Position numbers and translations under genes: made by a program | From: DASUAO01 sp035763745 | GTDB taxonomy: Bacteria > Actinomycetota > Acidimicrobiia > IMCC26256 > PALSA-555 | Assembly: GCA_035763745.1 (NCBI GenBank) | Contig: DASUAO010000055.1 | Location: 1 to 64,000 of the forward strand | Length of the DNA stretch: 64,000 bases | Direction: 5' to 3' | The notes under the pieces: model-generated | Told to the model about the DNA's origin: nothing | Database searches by the model: none | Seen by the model: the letters and a program-made list of their open reading frames with translations, nothing else | Shown here: in pieces, positions 1 to 8,877 of the stretch | Layout: every line of letters begins with the position of its first letter | Position numbering within the stretch: position 1 is the stretch's first letter

Positions 1-1
1 C

Positions 2-91
2 CCCTACCGGCTCGTCGGCAACGCCGAGGAACCCGACGGCCTGCGCCTCGTCCACCGCGACGACCAGGCCCGCGACGGCCCCGCACCCTGA
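2..91 (+). CDS. C-terminal fragment of an unidentified protein
   Basis: Only the last 29 codons and a TGA stop are inside the window, in a frame with actinobacterial codon use (G or C at nearly every third position). The visible peptide is hydrophilic, with no recognisable motif. In many bacteria dnaE2 follows imuA and imuB, so this could be the end of imuB, but the peptide does not show anything that proves it. The gene continues to the left of the window. Confidence 0.4.
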   Translation, partial: PYRLVGNAEEPDGLRLVHRDDQARDGPAP

Positions 92-193
92 GTCGGGCGG
101 AGCAGGGTGCGATGGGAGCGACCGGCGGCACGGTGCCGCACCCTGAGGCCAGTGGGGCCGTCGCTGGCTGCGGGCAAGGGAGCCGAGCGGCCG

Positions 194-223
194 TTGCCTG
201 AGCGAACACATGTTCGATACGGT
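194..223 (+). promoter_or_regulatory. LexA-controlled promoter of dnaE2 (SOS box at 203-216)
   Basis: Positions 203-216 read CGAACACATGTTCG, an exact match to the actinobacterial LexA box (CGAAC, four bases, GTTCG). It lies between a possible -35 hexamer TTGCCT (194-199) and a -10 hexamer TACGGT (218-223) with an 18-base spacer, so bound LexA would cover the promoter. The box is about 97 bases before the dnaE2 start. The box is read directly; the -35/-10 assignment is inference. Confidence 0.85.
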
Positions 224-241
224 CGCGGCCCCGTGCGGAGC

Positions 242-255
242 GGGCCGATCGGCCC
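242..255. repeat. Perfect 14-bp palindrome upstream of dnaE2
   Basis: GGGCCGATCGGCCC is a perfect inverted repeat in the 5' untranslated region of dnaE2, between the LexA-controlled promoter and the start codon. It could be a hairpin in the leader or a second operator. GC-rich DNA makes short palindromes common, so the function is unproven. Confidence 0.35.
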
Positions 256-312
256 GAAGGAGCGGGGACGACGGGCCCGAGCGCGGGCCGGAACAGGTCA
301 GGTCGAGCACAC

Positions 313-3300
313 GTGTACGCGGAGCTGCACTGCCACACGAACTTCTCGTTCCTCGACGGGGCGAGTCACCCCGAGGAGCTGGTCGACGAGGCCGTGCGGC
401 TCGGGCTCGCCGGCCTGGCCGTCACCGACCACGACGGCTGCTACGGGGTGGTGCGCTTCGCCGAGGCCGCCCGCGCCGCGGGGCTGCCCACGGTGTTCGG
501 CGCCGAGCTCACGCTCGGGCGGAGCGCCGGAGCGGCGAGCGTCCCGGAGGCGGATCCACCGGGCGAGCACCTGGTGGTGCTGGCCGACGGGGTGGAGGGG
601 TACGCACGCCTCGCCCGGGCGGTGAGCGCGGGACAGATGGCGGGGGAGAAGGGCGCGCCGCGCTTCACGCTCGCGGGGCTCGCCGAGGGGGCCCGCGCCG
701 GCGTGCACGTCAACGGGAACCGGGCCGGCGCGACGAACGACTCGTGGTTCGTGCTCACCGGGTGTCGCAAGGGCGCGGTGCCGCGCGCGCTGATGGCCGA
801 CGGCCCGTCTGCCGCACGCCAGGAGCTCGACCGGCTGATCGCGGCGTTCGGACGCGAGCGGGTGCTGGTGGAGCTGTGGGACCACGGCGACCCGCTCGAC
901 CGGCACCGCAACGACGCGCTCGCGCAGGTCGCGATGCGTGCGGGGGTGGAGGTCGTCGCCACCAACAACGTGCACTACGCCACGCCGAAGCAGCGGCCGC
1001 TCGCCACCGCGCTCGCCGCGGTGCGGGCCCGACGCTCGCTCGACGAGCTCGACGGGTGGCTCCCCGCTGCCGGGTTCGCGCACCTGCGTTCGCCGGGAGA
1101 GCAGGCGCGACGCTTCGCGCGTTGGCCCGGCGCGGTGCAGCGCTCGGTGGAGGTCGCGCGGGAGTGCGCGTTCGACCTCCGGCTCGCCGCACCCGAGCTC
1201 CCCGACCTCGAGGTGCCGGAGGGGCACACCGACATGTCGTGGCTGCGCGAGCTCACCCGCCGTGGCGCGGAGGTGCGGTACCCGGCGAGCCATCCCCAGC
1301 ACGAGCAGGCACAACGACAGATGGCCTACGAGCTCGACGTGATCGAGCAGCTCAACTTCCCCGGCTACTTCCTCGTGCTCGTCGACATCGTCGAGCACTG
1401 CCGTCGCTCCGACATCTACTGCCAGGGACGGGGGAGCGCCGCCAACAGCGCGGTCTGCTACGCGCTCGGCGTCACGAAGGCCGACGCGGTCGCGCTCGGG
1501 CTCCTCTTCGAGCGCTTCCTCTCGCCCGAGCGCGACGGGCCACCCGACATCGACCTCGACATCGAGCACGAGCGCCGGGAGGAGGTCATCCAGCACGTCT
1601 ACGAGAAGTACGGACGGGACCGGGCCGCGCAGGTTGCCAACGTCATCACCTACCGGCCCCGCTCCGCGATGCGCGAGATGGCCAAGGTCGCCGGTCTCTC
1701 GCCCGGCCAGGCCGATGCGTTGTCGAAGCGCATCGATGGCTGGGGCCGTGAGCCGTCAGCGCTCCAGGGCGTGCGCGACTCCGGCACCGCGGTGCCCGAC
1801 CTCGTGCTCGACCTCGCCACCCAGGTGCTCGACTACCCCCGGCACCTCGGGATCCACTCCGGCGGCATGGTGATGGCCGACCGACCGCTGGTGGAGTTCG
1901 CACCCGTCGAGTGGGCCCGCATGGAGGGCCGGTCGGTGCTCCAGTGGGACAAGGACGACTGCGCGGCCGCGGGCCTGGTGAAGTTCGACCTGCTCGGGCT
2001 GGGGATGCTCACGATGCTGCACCTCGCCGTCGATCTGGTGCGCGAGCACGAGGGCATCGACATCGACCTCGCCACCATCCCCCAGGAGGACGAGGTCTAC
2101 GACCTGCTCTGCGCGGCCGACACGATCGGCGTGTTCCAGGTGGAGAGCCGGGCCCAGATGGCCACACTGCCCCGCCTGCGCCCCCGCACCTTCTACGACT
2201 TGGTGATCGAGGTGGCGCTCATCCGGCCCGGGCCGATCCAGGGTGGCTCGGTGCACCCGTACCTGCGCCGGCGCACCGGCGAGGAGCCCGTCACCTACCC
2301 GCACCCGGTGCTGGAGCCGTGCCTGCGCAAGACCCTCGGCGTGCCGCTGTTCCAGGAGCAGCTCATGCAGATCGCGATCGACGCGGCCGGGTTCTCGCCC
2401 GGTGAGGCCGACCGGCTGCGCCAGGCGATGGGCTCGAAGCGGTCGAAAGCCCGCATGGCCGCGATGCGCGAGCGGCTCCTGGCCGGGATGGCCGAGCGGG
2501 GCATCGTCGGCGACACCGCCGAGGAGATCGCCACCAAGCTGGAGGCGTTCGCGCACTTCGGCTTCCCCGAGAGCCACTCGGTGAGCTTCGCCTACCTCGT
2601 GTACTCGAGCGCGTGGGTGAAGTACCACCATCCCGACGCGTTCGCGTGCGCGCTGCTCAACGCGCAGCCGATGGGCTTCTACTCGCCGCACACGATCACC
2701 CGTGACGCGATCCGACACGGGGTCGAGGTGCTCGGTCCGTGCGTGCAGGCCTCGCGCCGGGACTGCACGCTCGAGCCGCGCTCACGCGAGGCCGGCCCCA
2801 TCGGGGTGCCGCAGCCCGGCTGGCACGCGGCGCCGTCGACCCATGCGATGCGCGTCGGGCTCCGCTACGTGCGCGGGCTGTCGAGCGCGCTGCTCGACCG
2901 CATCGACGCGACGCGCGACTCTCCCGTGGAGGGGGGCGGCCCGTTCACCGATCTCGAGGACTTCACCCGGCGCACGCACGCACCGGTCGACGCGCTGGAG
3001 GCGCTCGCCACCGCGGGCGCGTTCGCGTGCTTCGGCGTCGGGCGACGGGACGCGCTCTGGGCCGCGGGCGCGCTGGGCGAGGTGCGGCCCGGCCGGCTCC
3101 CCGGGGTGGTCACCGGCGTCGAAGCGCCCCGGCTCCCGGGGATGGACCCGATCGAGGAGACCGCCGCCGACCTGTGGTCCACCGGGCTGTCGGCCGGCGC
3201 GCACCCCACGGAGTTCGCCCGGGAGTGGCTCGCCACCCGCGGTGCGGTCACCGCGGTGGGACTGCGCGACCTCCCGCACCGCACGATCGTGGAAGTGGGT

Positions 3301-3561
3301 GGTGTGGTCACCCACCGCCAGCAGCCCGAGACCGCGCACGGTGTGGTGTTCCTCAACCTCGAGGACGAGACCGGGCTGGTGAACGTGATCTGTACGCCCG
3401 ATGTGTGGAGGCAGTTCCGGAGGGTCGCCCGTGAGTCGCCCGCCCTGTGCGTGCGCGGGCTCCTCGAACGCCACCAGGGGGTCGTCAACCTCGTCGCCCG
3501 TCGTATCGAAGCGCTCGACCTGCGTCCCGCGTCCCTGCTGCGCTCCCGCGACTTCCGCTAG
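313..3561 (+). CDS. dnaE2: Error-prone DNA polymerase DnaE2 (ImuC)
   Basis: This is a C-family DNA polymerase for translesion synthesis during the SOS response. It is 1082 residues, shorter than replicative DnaE, as expected for DnaE2. The N-terminal PHP domain starts with ELHCHTNFSFLDG (H6, H8) and has TDHDG near residue 40. The polymerase catalytic acidic triad lies in PDIDLD (D412, D414, D416). HLGIHSGGMVM and VKFDLLGLGML follow, then a C-terminal OB-fold region, and the protein ends in SRDFR, the usual end of this family. The start is GTG 313, directly before the conserved first beta strand. A LexA box sits in the promoter, which matches the known SOS control of dnaE2 in mycobacteria. It partners with ImuA'/ImuB in other actinobacteria; neither is visible here. 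Confidence 0.95.
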   Translation: MYAELHCHTNFSFLDGASHPEELVDEAVRLGLAGLAVTDHDGCYGVVRFAEAARAAGLPTVFGAELTLGRSAGAASVPEADPPGEHLVVLADGVEGYARLARAVSAGQMAGEKGAPRFTLAGLAEGARAGVHVNGNRAGATNDSWFVLTGCRKGAVPRALMADGPSAARQELDRLIAAFGRERVLVELWDHGDPLDRHRNDALAQVAMRAGVEVVATNNVHYATPKQRPLATALAAVRARRSLDELDGWLPAAGFAHLRSPGEQARRFARWPGAVQRSVEVARECAFDLRLAAPELPDLEVPEGHTDMSWLRELTRRGAEVRYPASHPQHEQAQRQMAYELDVIEQLNFPGYFLVLVDIVEHCRRSDIYCQGRGSAANSAVCYALGVTKADAVALGLLFERFLSPERDGPPDIDLDIEHERREEVIQHVYEKYGRDRAAQVANVITYRPRSAMREMAKVAGLSPGQADALSKRIDGWGREPSALQGVRDSGTAVPDLVLDLATQVLDYPRHLGIHSGGMVMADRPLVEFAPVEWARMEGRSVLQWDKDDCAAAGLVKFDLLGLGMLTMLHLAVDLVREHEGIDIDLATIPQEDEVYDLLCAADTIGVFQVESRAQMATLPRLRPRTFYDLVIEVALIRPGPIQGGSVHPYLRRRTGEEPVTYPHPVLEPCLRKTLGVPLFQEQLMQIAIDAAGFSPGEADRLRQAMGSKRSKARMAAMRERLLAGMAERGIVGDTAEEIATKLEAFAHFGFPESHSVSFAYLVYSSAWVKYHHPDAFACALLNAQPMGFYSPHTITRDAIRHGVEVLGPCVQASRRDCTLEPRSREAGPIGVPQPGWHAAPSTHAMRVGLRYVRGLSSALLDRIDATRDSPVEGGGPFTDLEDFTRRTHAPVDALEALATAGAFACFGVGRRDALWAAGALGEVRPGRLPGVVTGVEAPRLPGMDPIEETAADLWSTGLSAGAHPTEFAREWLATRGAVTAVGLRDLPHRTIVEVGGVVTHRQQPETAHGVVFLNLEDETGLVNVICTPDVWRQFRRVARESPALCVRGLLERHQGVVNLVARRIEALDLRPASLLRSRDFR

Positions 3562-3591
3562 GTCCGCGTGGTTGCTGGGTAGCGTCGCCGG

Positions 3592-3803
3592 GTGGACAAC
3601 CAGCCGATCAGCCTGACCCCCATCGGAAACGTGGTGGGCGGGCGCACCGAGCCGATCGACGACGCGATGACCCTGCACGCGCGCGGGCTCGACGCGATCG
3701 ACGGCTCGCCCGTGCTCGACGTGAAGGCGCACTCCGAGGAGATGGGGTCCGCGGCGAGGTGCGCCAGCGCGCGTGGAGCCGCGAGATCATGTCGGGGTAC
3801 TGG
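3592..3803 (+). pseudogene. Decayed TsaA/TrmO-like SAM-dependent methyltransferase gene
   Basis: Starting at GTG 3592 the peptide begins PISLTPIGNVVGGRTEPIDD, the N-terminus of an actinobacterial TsaA-domain (TrmO-like) protein. It then jumps to ARGLDAIDGSPVLDVK, which normally lies about 70-80 residues further on, so the middle of the domain is missing. At about 3742-3750 the frame breaks: the family's C-terminal motif RGEVRQRAWSREIMSGYW continues only in another frame (to W at 3801-3803), consistent with a one-base loss. A -10-like TAGCGT lies 6 bases before the GTG, so the old leaderless promoter is still visible. The full-length family modifies tRNA A37 (TrmO) or has an unknown methyltransferase role. 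An internal deletion plus a frameshift means this copy is almost surely inactive. Confidence 0.8.
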
Positions 3804-3908
3804 TCCGATCGGGAGTCCCCCGAGACGATGGAGGGGAACGGTGAGGGGAGTACCCTGGGCGGGACCCATGGAGCCTGAAGCGATGAACGAGCCTCCGAGT
3901 AGCGAGCA

Positions 3909-5159
3909 ATGCCGCGCCGCAACCGCGTCCTGCGGCGGTTCCGCGCGCTTCTCCGCGCGGACCCGACCGATGTCCGGGCTGGCTTCGTCGCGCACTTGCT
4001 CGCCACGGCGACGGGCCTCCTCGCCGGGCTGATCCTCGGCTCGATCACCGGGACGCTCGGCGAGCTCCCCGGCCTGCTCGTCCTCGTCCCGGCCGCCGTC
4101 GGCCTGCGGGGGAACGTCTTCGGCGCCCTCGGCAGTCGGCTCGGCACGCTCGTCGCGACCGGGAACTTCCGGCTCTCCCGCCGTCGCGACACCGAGGTCG
4201 GCCAGAGCCTCGTCGCATCGGTGGCGCTGTCGCTCGGGCTCTCGCTCCTGCTCGCCGTCATGGCGAAGGGTGTGGCGGAGTCGTTCGGGGTCCGGTCGTC
4301 GATCGGTGTCGGCGACCTCGTCGTGGTGTCGGTGATCGGGGCGATCATCCCGACCGTCGTCGTCATGGCGATCACGGTCGGGGTCGCGGCGCTGGGCGTT
4401 CGCCACGAGTGGGACGTCGACAACGTGAGCGTGCCGCTCGTCACCGCGGCCGGCGACCTCGTGACGCTGCCGAGCCTGTTCCTGGCGACGTTCCTCGTGC
4501 GCGACATCGCCCGATGGGTACCGGCAGTCGTGGCCGCGGTCTGTGTCGTCGGCGCGGGGCTCGGGCTCGTGGCGGCGTTGCGCACCCACCTGCCCGTCCT
4601 GCGGCGCATCGTCGCGGAGTCGGTCCCGTTCCTGCTCGTCGCCGGGATCGTGAGCACGTTCGCCGGGATCACGATCCAGTCCCGACTCGACACCTTCGAT
4701 CGGCATCCTGCCCTGCTCATGGTCATTCCACCGCTGCTGTCGTTGTCGGGGTCACTCGCAGGGATCCTCTCGGCGCGGGTCGCGACGAAGCTGCATCTCG
4801 GCATCATCACCCCGTCGCGCGCGTCGTCGCGCGCCTCGTTGCGCCGCGTGGGCGACGACGTGACCCTCGTCTTCGCGGTCGCCATCCCGATCTTCCTCGT
4901 GCTCGGGCTCGCGGCCGACGTGCTCGCGGCGATCACCGGCCTGGCGAGCCCCGGTGTGCTCGAGATGATCGTGCTCGTGCTGCTCGCGGGGGTGGTCGCG
5001 ACGGCGCTCGCATGCGTCGTCGCGTATGCCGCGGCGCTCGCCACCTACCGCCTCGGATGGGACCCCGACAACAACGGGGTCCCGCTCGTCTCGTCCGCCT
5101 CGGACTTCCTCGGAGCGGCGTCGTTGATGGTGTGCCTGGGTATCCTGGGCCTCTCCTGA
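3909..5159 (+). CDS. MgtE/SLC41-type divalent cation transporter, membrane domain duplicated
   Basis: This 416-residue integral membrane protein has two copies of the MgtE transmembrane domain. The signature loop after the first helices reads PGLLVLVPAAVGLRGNVFG (about residues 56-75) and recurs as PALLMVIPPLLSLSGSLAG (about 263-281). About ten hydrophobic segments are visible. The cytosolic N and CBS domains of classical bacterial MgtE are absent, so it resembles archaeal and SLC41 proteins. The likely substrate is Mg2+ or another divalent cation. The start is ATG 3909. A TACCCT hexamer near 3851 may be its promoter. It is followed after 27 bases by a PhoU/TrkA-C protein that probably regulates it. 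Function by family; substrate is inference. Confidence 0.85.
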   Translation: MPRRNRVLRRFRALLRADPTDVRAGFVAHLLATATGLLAGLILGSITGTLGELPGLLVLVPAAVGLRGNVFGALGSRLGTLVATGNFRLSRRRDTEVGQSLVASVALSLGLSLLLAVMAKGVAESFGVRSSIGVGDLVVVSVIGAIIPTVVVMAITVGVAALGVRHEWDVDNVSVPLVTAAGDLVTLPSLFLATFLVRDIARWVPAVVAAVCVVGAGLGLVAALRTHLPVLRRIVAESVPFLLVAGIVSTFAGITIQSRLDTFDRHPALLMVIPPLLSLSGSLAGILSARVATKLHLGIITPSRASSRASLRRVGDDVTLVFAVAIPIFLVLGLAADVLAAITGLASPGVLEMIVLVLLAGVVATALACVVAYAAALATYRLGWDPDNNGVPLVSSASDFLGAASLMVCLGILGLS

Positions 5160-5186
5160 TGGAGCTCACAGTCTGATGAAGCGCTG

Positions 5187-6413
5187 ATGGACGACAAACC
5201 CCCCCGCAACCTCAAGGCGATGTTGTCGGAGGCGAAGGACACGTCGGAGCTCATGGTCGACCTTGCCTACGCTGCGCTGTTCTTCGGCGACGAGCACATG
5301 GCGTCGGAGGTCCAGGAGCTCGAGGGGCGCCAGAGCGACCTCGTGCACGAGATGCGCGAGGTATGTGTCCTCGCCGCCCGCGCGCCTCGTGAGGCCGAGC
5401 AGATGTCGAGCGTCCTCCACGTCGTCTCGGCGATCGAGCGCATGGCGAACGCGGCGGTCGCCATCTCCCGCATCGTCACTCACCGTCTCGGGATCCCGGC
5501 GTCGCTCGTCGCCGATCTCGCCGCGGCCGAAGAGGTGTCTCATCGCGTGCGCATCCGGGACGAGTCGGCGTTGGCCCACCGTTCCCTCGCCGACGTCGAG
5601 CTCCCGGTCGAGGTCGGCATGCGCATCGTCGCGATCCGCCGGACCAAGGAGTGGATCATCGATCCCGACGGAGACGAGACGCTGCTCCCCGACGACGTGC
5701 TGATCCTCCGTGGGCCGTCCGCGGGGATCGGGGAGCTGCGCGAGCTCGCGAACGCGCCCGAATGGCGGCCTCCCACCGTCGTCGAGGACCCAGCCATCAC
5801 CGACCTGGACCGGGCCGTCGACGTCCTCGTGGAGATGAAGAACATCTCCGAGGTCGCGATCGGGCTCGCGTACTCGGCGCTGCTGTTCGACGACCAGAGC
5901 CTCGCGGCCGAGGTCAACCACCTCGAGGACCGGCTCGACGAGATGCGGGAGCGGCTCGAGGTCTGGGTGCTGCGCTCGGCCGCCGACGAGGTCGACCCGT
6001 CGCCACTGCGCGGGTTGCTGCACCTGGGCGCGGCGGCCGAGGAGCTCGGCGACGCCGCCCAGCAGATGGTCTGGCTCGTCGAGGAGCAAGAGGAGATGCA
6101 CCCGATCCTTCGGGTGGCGCTCGGGGAGTCCGACGAGGTCATCGCTCGGGTGCCGGTGGCGGCGGGTTCGACGCTCGACGGAGTGGCGCTCTCGGACGCG
6201 CGGATCGAGGTCGAGACCGGGTTCTACCTGCTCGCGATCCGGCGTGCGGGCCGGTACGTGTACCGACCGCGCGGGCACACCCGCCTGCTCGCCGGCGACG
6301 AGCTGATCGCCAGTGGGCCCGACGAGGGCCAGGCGTTGCTCGCGGAGCGCTGCGGGTACCGCGTCCTCGAGGACGAGGACACGGGCGAGATCGAGCTCGT
6401 TCCCGTGCCCTGA
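5187..6413 (+). CDS. PhoU-TrkA_C tandem-duplicated regulatory protein
   Basis: This 408-residue soluble protein is built as helical PhoU-like segment, TrkA-C (RCK-C) domain, PhoU-like segment, TrkA-C domain. The two halves align: LMVDLAYAALFFGDEHMA matches VAIGLAYSALLFDDQSLA, and GMRIVAIRRTKEWIIDPDGD matches GFYLLAIRRAGRYVYRPRGH. No pore or Rossmann NAD-binding domain is present, so automatic names such as potassium channel protein are misleading. TrkA-C domains bind small ligands and gate cation channels or transporters. The gene follows the duplicated MgtE-type gene by 27 bases, and two regulatory units beside two membrane units suggest a regulator-transporter pair. ATG 5187 is the start. 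Domain assignment is from sequence; partnership is inference. Confidence 0.8.
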   Translation: MDDKPPRNLKAMLSEAKDTSELMVDLAYAALFFGDEHMASEVQELEGRQSDLVHEMREVCVLAARAPREAEQMSSVLHVVSAIERMANAAVAISRIVTHRLGIPASLVADLAAAEEVSHRVRIRDESALAHRSLADVELPVEVGMRIVAIRRTKEWIIDPDGDETLLPDDVLILRGPSAGIGELRELANAPEWRPPTVVEDPAITDLDRAVDVLVEMKNISEVAIGLAYSALLFDDQSLAAEVNHLEDRLDEMRERLEVWVLRSAADEVDPSPLRGLLHLGAAAEELGDAAQQMVWLVEEQEEMHPILRVALGESDEVIARVPVAAGSTLDGVALSDARIEVETGFYLLAIRRAGRYVYRPRGHTRLLAGDELIASGPDEGQALLAERCGYRVLEDEDTGEIELVPVP

Positions 6414-6430
6414 GGGCGCCGGGTTCTCGA

Positions 6431-6459
6431 CGCGGTGGACGTGCGCGTGCGTCCACGCG
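6431..6459. terminator. GC-rich hairpin between the cation-transport genes
   Basis: GTGGACG (6435-6441) pairs with CGTCCAC (6450-6456) across an 8-base loop. CGC/GCG extends the stem after a one-base bulge. It lies 18 bases after the stop of the PhoU/TrkA-C gene and just before the -10 of the P-type ATPase. There is no T-run, as is common in high-GC actinobacteria, so a terminator is possible but unproven. Confidence 0.4.
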
Positions 6460-6481
6460 GTCCTCGGCTACCTTGCCCGAC

Positions 6482-8857
6482 GTGGCCGACCCCCTTCCGA
6501 TCGCGGACGCGCGCCCGATCGCGCGCACGCGCCTGACCGCGGCCTCTGGCCTCACTGCCGCCGAGGTCGCCGAGCGCATCGCCCGTGGCGCCACCAACGA
6601 CGCGGGGGTGCGGACCAGCCGCACCTACGTCGAGATCTTCCGGGCCAACGTCTTCACCCGCTTCAACGCCATCCTCGGCGTGATGCTCGCCGTGATCCTC
6701 ACGGTCGGGGAGATCCAGGACGCGACGTTCGGGATCATCCTCGTCGCCAATGCGCTCATCGGGATCGTGCAGGAGATCCGGGCCAAGCGCACCCTCGACC
6801 ACCTCGCCGTGCTCAACGCGCCACGCGCACGGGTGGTCCGCGACGGGTCCGTCCTCGACGTCGCCGTCGAGGAGGTGGTGCTCGACGACCTCCTCGACCT
6901 GCGGACGGGTGACCAGGTCCCCGCCGACGCCGTGGTGCGCACCGCGGTCGGACTGGAGATCGACGAGTCGTTGCTCACCGGTGAGGCCGACCCGGTGCAC
7001 AAGGACGTCGATGCCGAAGCGCTCTCGGGGAGCTTCGTCGTGGCCGGCTCGGGCATCGTGCAGGCGACCGCGGTCGGTGCCGAGGCCTACGCCAGCAAGC
7101 TCGCTGCTGAGGCCCGCCGCTTCAAGCTCGTCGAGTCCGAGCTCGTGGCGGGCACGAACACCTTGCTGCGCTGGATCCAGTACGCGCTGTTCCCGGTGTC
7201 CGGTCTGCTGCTCTGGCGCCAGCTCGACAACCACAGCGTCGACGAGGCGCTCGTCGGGACGGTCGCCGGTGTCGTCGGCATGGTCCCGGAAGGCCTCGTC
7301 CTGCTGACCAGCCTCGCCTTCGGGATCGCGACCGTGACGCTCGCCCGCCGAAACGTGCTCGTGCAGGAGCTCCCGGCGGTGGAGGGCCTCGCGCGCGTCG
7401 ACGTGGTCTGCCTCGACAAGACCGGGACGCTCACCGAGGGCGACGTGGCATTCGACGACCTCGAGCTGCTCTCAGGGAGCGTCGAGGACGCGCGCGATGC
7501 GCTCGGAGCGCTCGCGGACGACGAGAACCGGAACGCGACCCTGGCCGCGATCGGTGCTGCCTGTCCCCCTCCGGGATGGGACCGCCAGGAAGCGGTGCCG
7601 TTCTCCTCGGCCCGGAAGTGGAGCGCCGCGCAATTCGACGGGCACGGCTCGTGGGTGGTGGGAGCACCGGAGATGGCGCTGGCCGACCGGCCCGACGACC
7701 CGAGCCGCCGCCGGGCCGACGAGCTGGCGAGTGAGGGTCGGCGCGTCCTCCTGCTGGCACGCTCCGACGCGGCACTGGCCGGCGAGGTGCTCCCGGCCGG
7801 GCTGGAGGCGGTCGCCCTCGTGCTGCTGGAGGAGAAGGTTCGTCCCGACGCGGCCGACACGCTGCGCTACTTCGAGGAGCAGGGGGTCGCGCTCAAGGTC
7901 ATCTCGGGCGACAACCCGCGCACGGTCGCCGCGGTGGCGCGTCGGGTCGGTCTCGACGGTGCCGACCATGCGGTCGACGCCCGTGAGCTCCCCGACGACG
8001 TCGAGGCACTGGCCGAGGTCCTCGACACCGAGAGTGTGTTCGGGCGGGTGACCCCGCAGCAGAAGCGCGCGATGGTGGGCGCCTTGCAGTCGCGCGGCCA
8101 TGTCGTCGCCATGACCGGTGACGGCGTGAACGACGCGCTCGCGCTCAAGGACGCCGACATCGGGGTCGCGATGGGATCGGGCGCCGCGGCGACCCGAGCC
8201 GTGGCCCAGCTGGTGCTCCTCGACGGGAAGTTCGCCACGATGCCCGGCGTCGTCGCCGAAGGTCGCCGGGTGATCGCCAACATCGAGCGGTCGGCGAACC
8301 TGTTCGTGACCAAGACGGTCTACGCGGTCCTGATCGCGATCGCGGTGGTGATCATCGGGTGGCGCTATCCCTTCCTCCCGAGGCACCTCACGATCATCAG
8401 TACGTTCACCATCGGTATCCCCGGGTTCGTGCTCGCGCTCGCCCCGAACAAGCGGCGCTACATCCCGGGCTTCCTCGAGCGGGTGATGCGCTTCTGCGTG
8501 CCCGCCGGTCTCATCGCGGGGACCGCTGCGCTCGCCACCTACGGCATGGCCCGGTTCGAGGAGAGCGTCCCGCTGAAGGAGGCCCGAACGACGGCGACGC
8601 TCGTGCTCGTCGCGGTCGGCCTGTGGGTGCTCGTGCTCCTCGCGCGGCCGTTCAACTGGTGGAAGGGCGCCCTGGTCGGTGCGATGGGGGCGAGCGTCGC
8701 GCTCGTCCTCGTCATCGACCCACTGCGGAAGTTCTACGCCCTACAGCTCCCGGAGATCCGGGTGCTCGGGTGGGCCACCCTCATCGCGGTGGCGGCGATC
8801 TTCCTGCTCGAGGTGGTGTGGCGCAGCTCGCGCGGAGTTCAACGCTCGACGACGTGA
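6482..8857 (+). CDS. Cation-transporting P-type ATPase (CtpE-like)
   Basis: This is a 791-residue P-type ATPase. From N to C it has a cation-ATPase N domain, a first membrane pair, an actuator domain with LLTGEADP, then MVPEGLVLLTS in the ion-pathway helix. The phosphorylation motif is CLDKTGTLTEG, the hinge is MTGDGVNDALALKDADIGVAMG, and C-terminal helices follow. The PEG in helix 4, where heavy-metal pumps have CPC, points to a P2-like Ca2+/Mg2+/Mn2+-type pump, and the overall pattern resembles mycobacterial CtpE. The start is GTG 6482, because TACCTT (6469-6474) lies 7 bases upstream and the conserved N domain begins shortly after; longer upstream frames overlap the previous gene. Its neighbours are all cation transporters. 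The exact ion is not determined. Confidence 0.9.
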   Translation: MADPLPIADARPIARTRLTAASGLTAAEVAERIARGATNDAGVRTSRTYVEIFRANVFTRFNAILGVMLAVILTVGEIQDATFGIILVANALIGIVQEIRAKRTLDHLAVLNAPRARVVRDGSVLDVAVEEVVLDDLLDLRTGDQVPADAVVRTAVGLEIDESLLTGEADPVHKDVDAEALSGSFVVAGSGIVQATAVGAEAYASKLAAEARRFKLVESELVAGTNTLLRWIQYALFPVSGLLLWRQLDNHSVDEALVGTVAGVVGMVPEGLVLLTSLAFGIATVTLARRNVLVQELPAVEGLARVDVVCLDKTGTLTEGDVAFDDLELLSGSVEDARDALGALADDENRNATLAAIGAACPPPGWDRQEAVPFSSARKWSAAQFDGHGSWVVGAPEMALADRPDDPSRRRADELASEGRRVLLLARSDAALAGEVLPAGLEAVALVLLEEKVRPDAADTLRYFEEQGVALKVISGDNPRTVAAVARRVGLDGADHAVDARELPDDVEALAEVLDTESVFGRVTPQQKRAMVGALQSRGHVVAMTGDGVNDALALKDADIGVAMGSGAAATRAVAQLVLLDGKFATMPGVVAEGRRVIANIERSANLFVTKTVYAVLIAIAVVIIGWRYPFLPRHLTIISTFTIGIPGFVLALAPNKRRYIPGFLERVMRFCVPAGLIAGTAALATYGMARFEESVPLKEARTTATLVLVAVGLWVLVLLARPFNWWKGALVGAMGASVALVLVIDPLRKFYALQLPEIRVLGWATLIAVAAIFLLEVVWRSSRGVQRSTT

Positions 8858-8877
8858 GGCCTGTCGCGGGCCGGGCG

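Noticed and set aside
2..91. Upstream fragment called as imuB because dnaE2 follows
   Set aside because: The 29 visible residues show no ImuB feature; gene order alone is not enough.
5651..6481. Upstream in-frame extension of the P-type ATPase
   Set aside because: It overlaps the PhoU/TrkA-C gene completely, is Arg-rich and lacks motifs; the GTG at 6482 is supported by promoter position and domain start.
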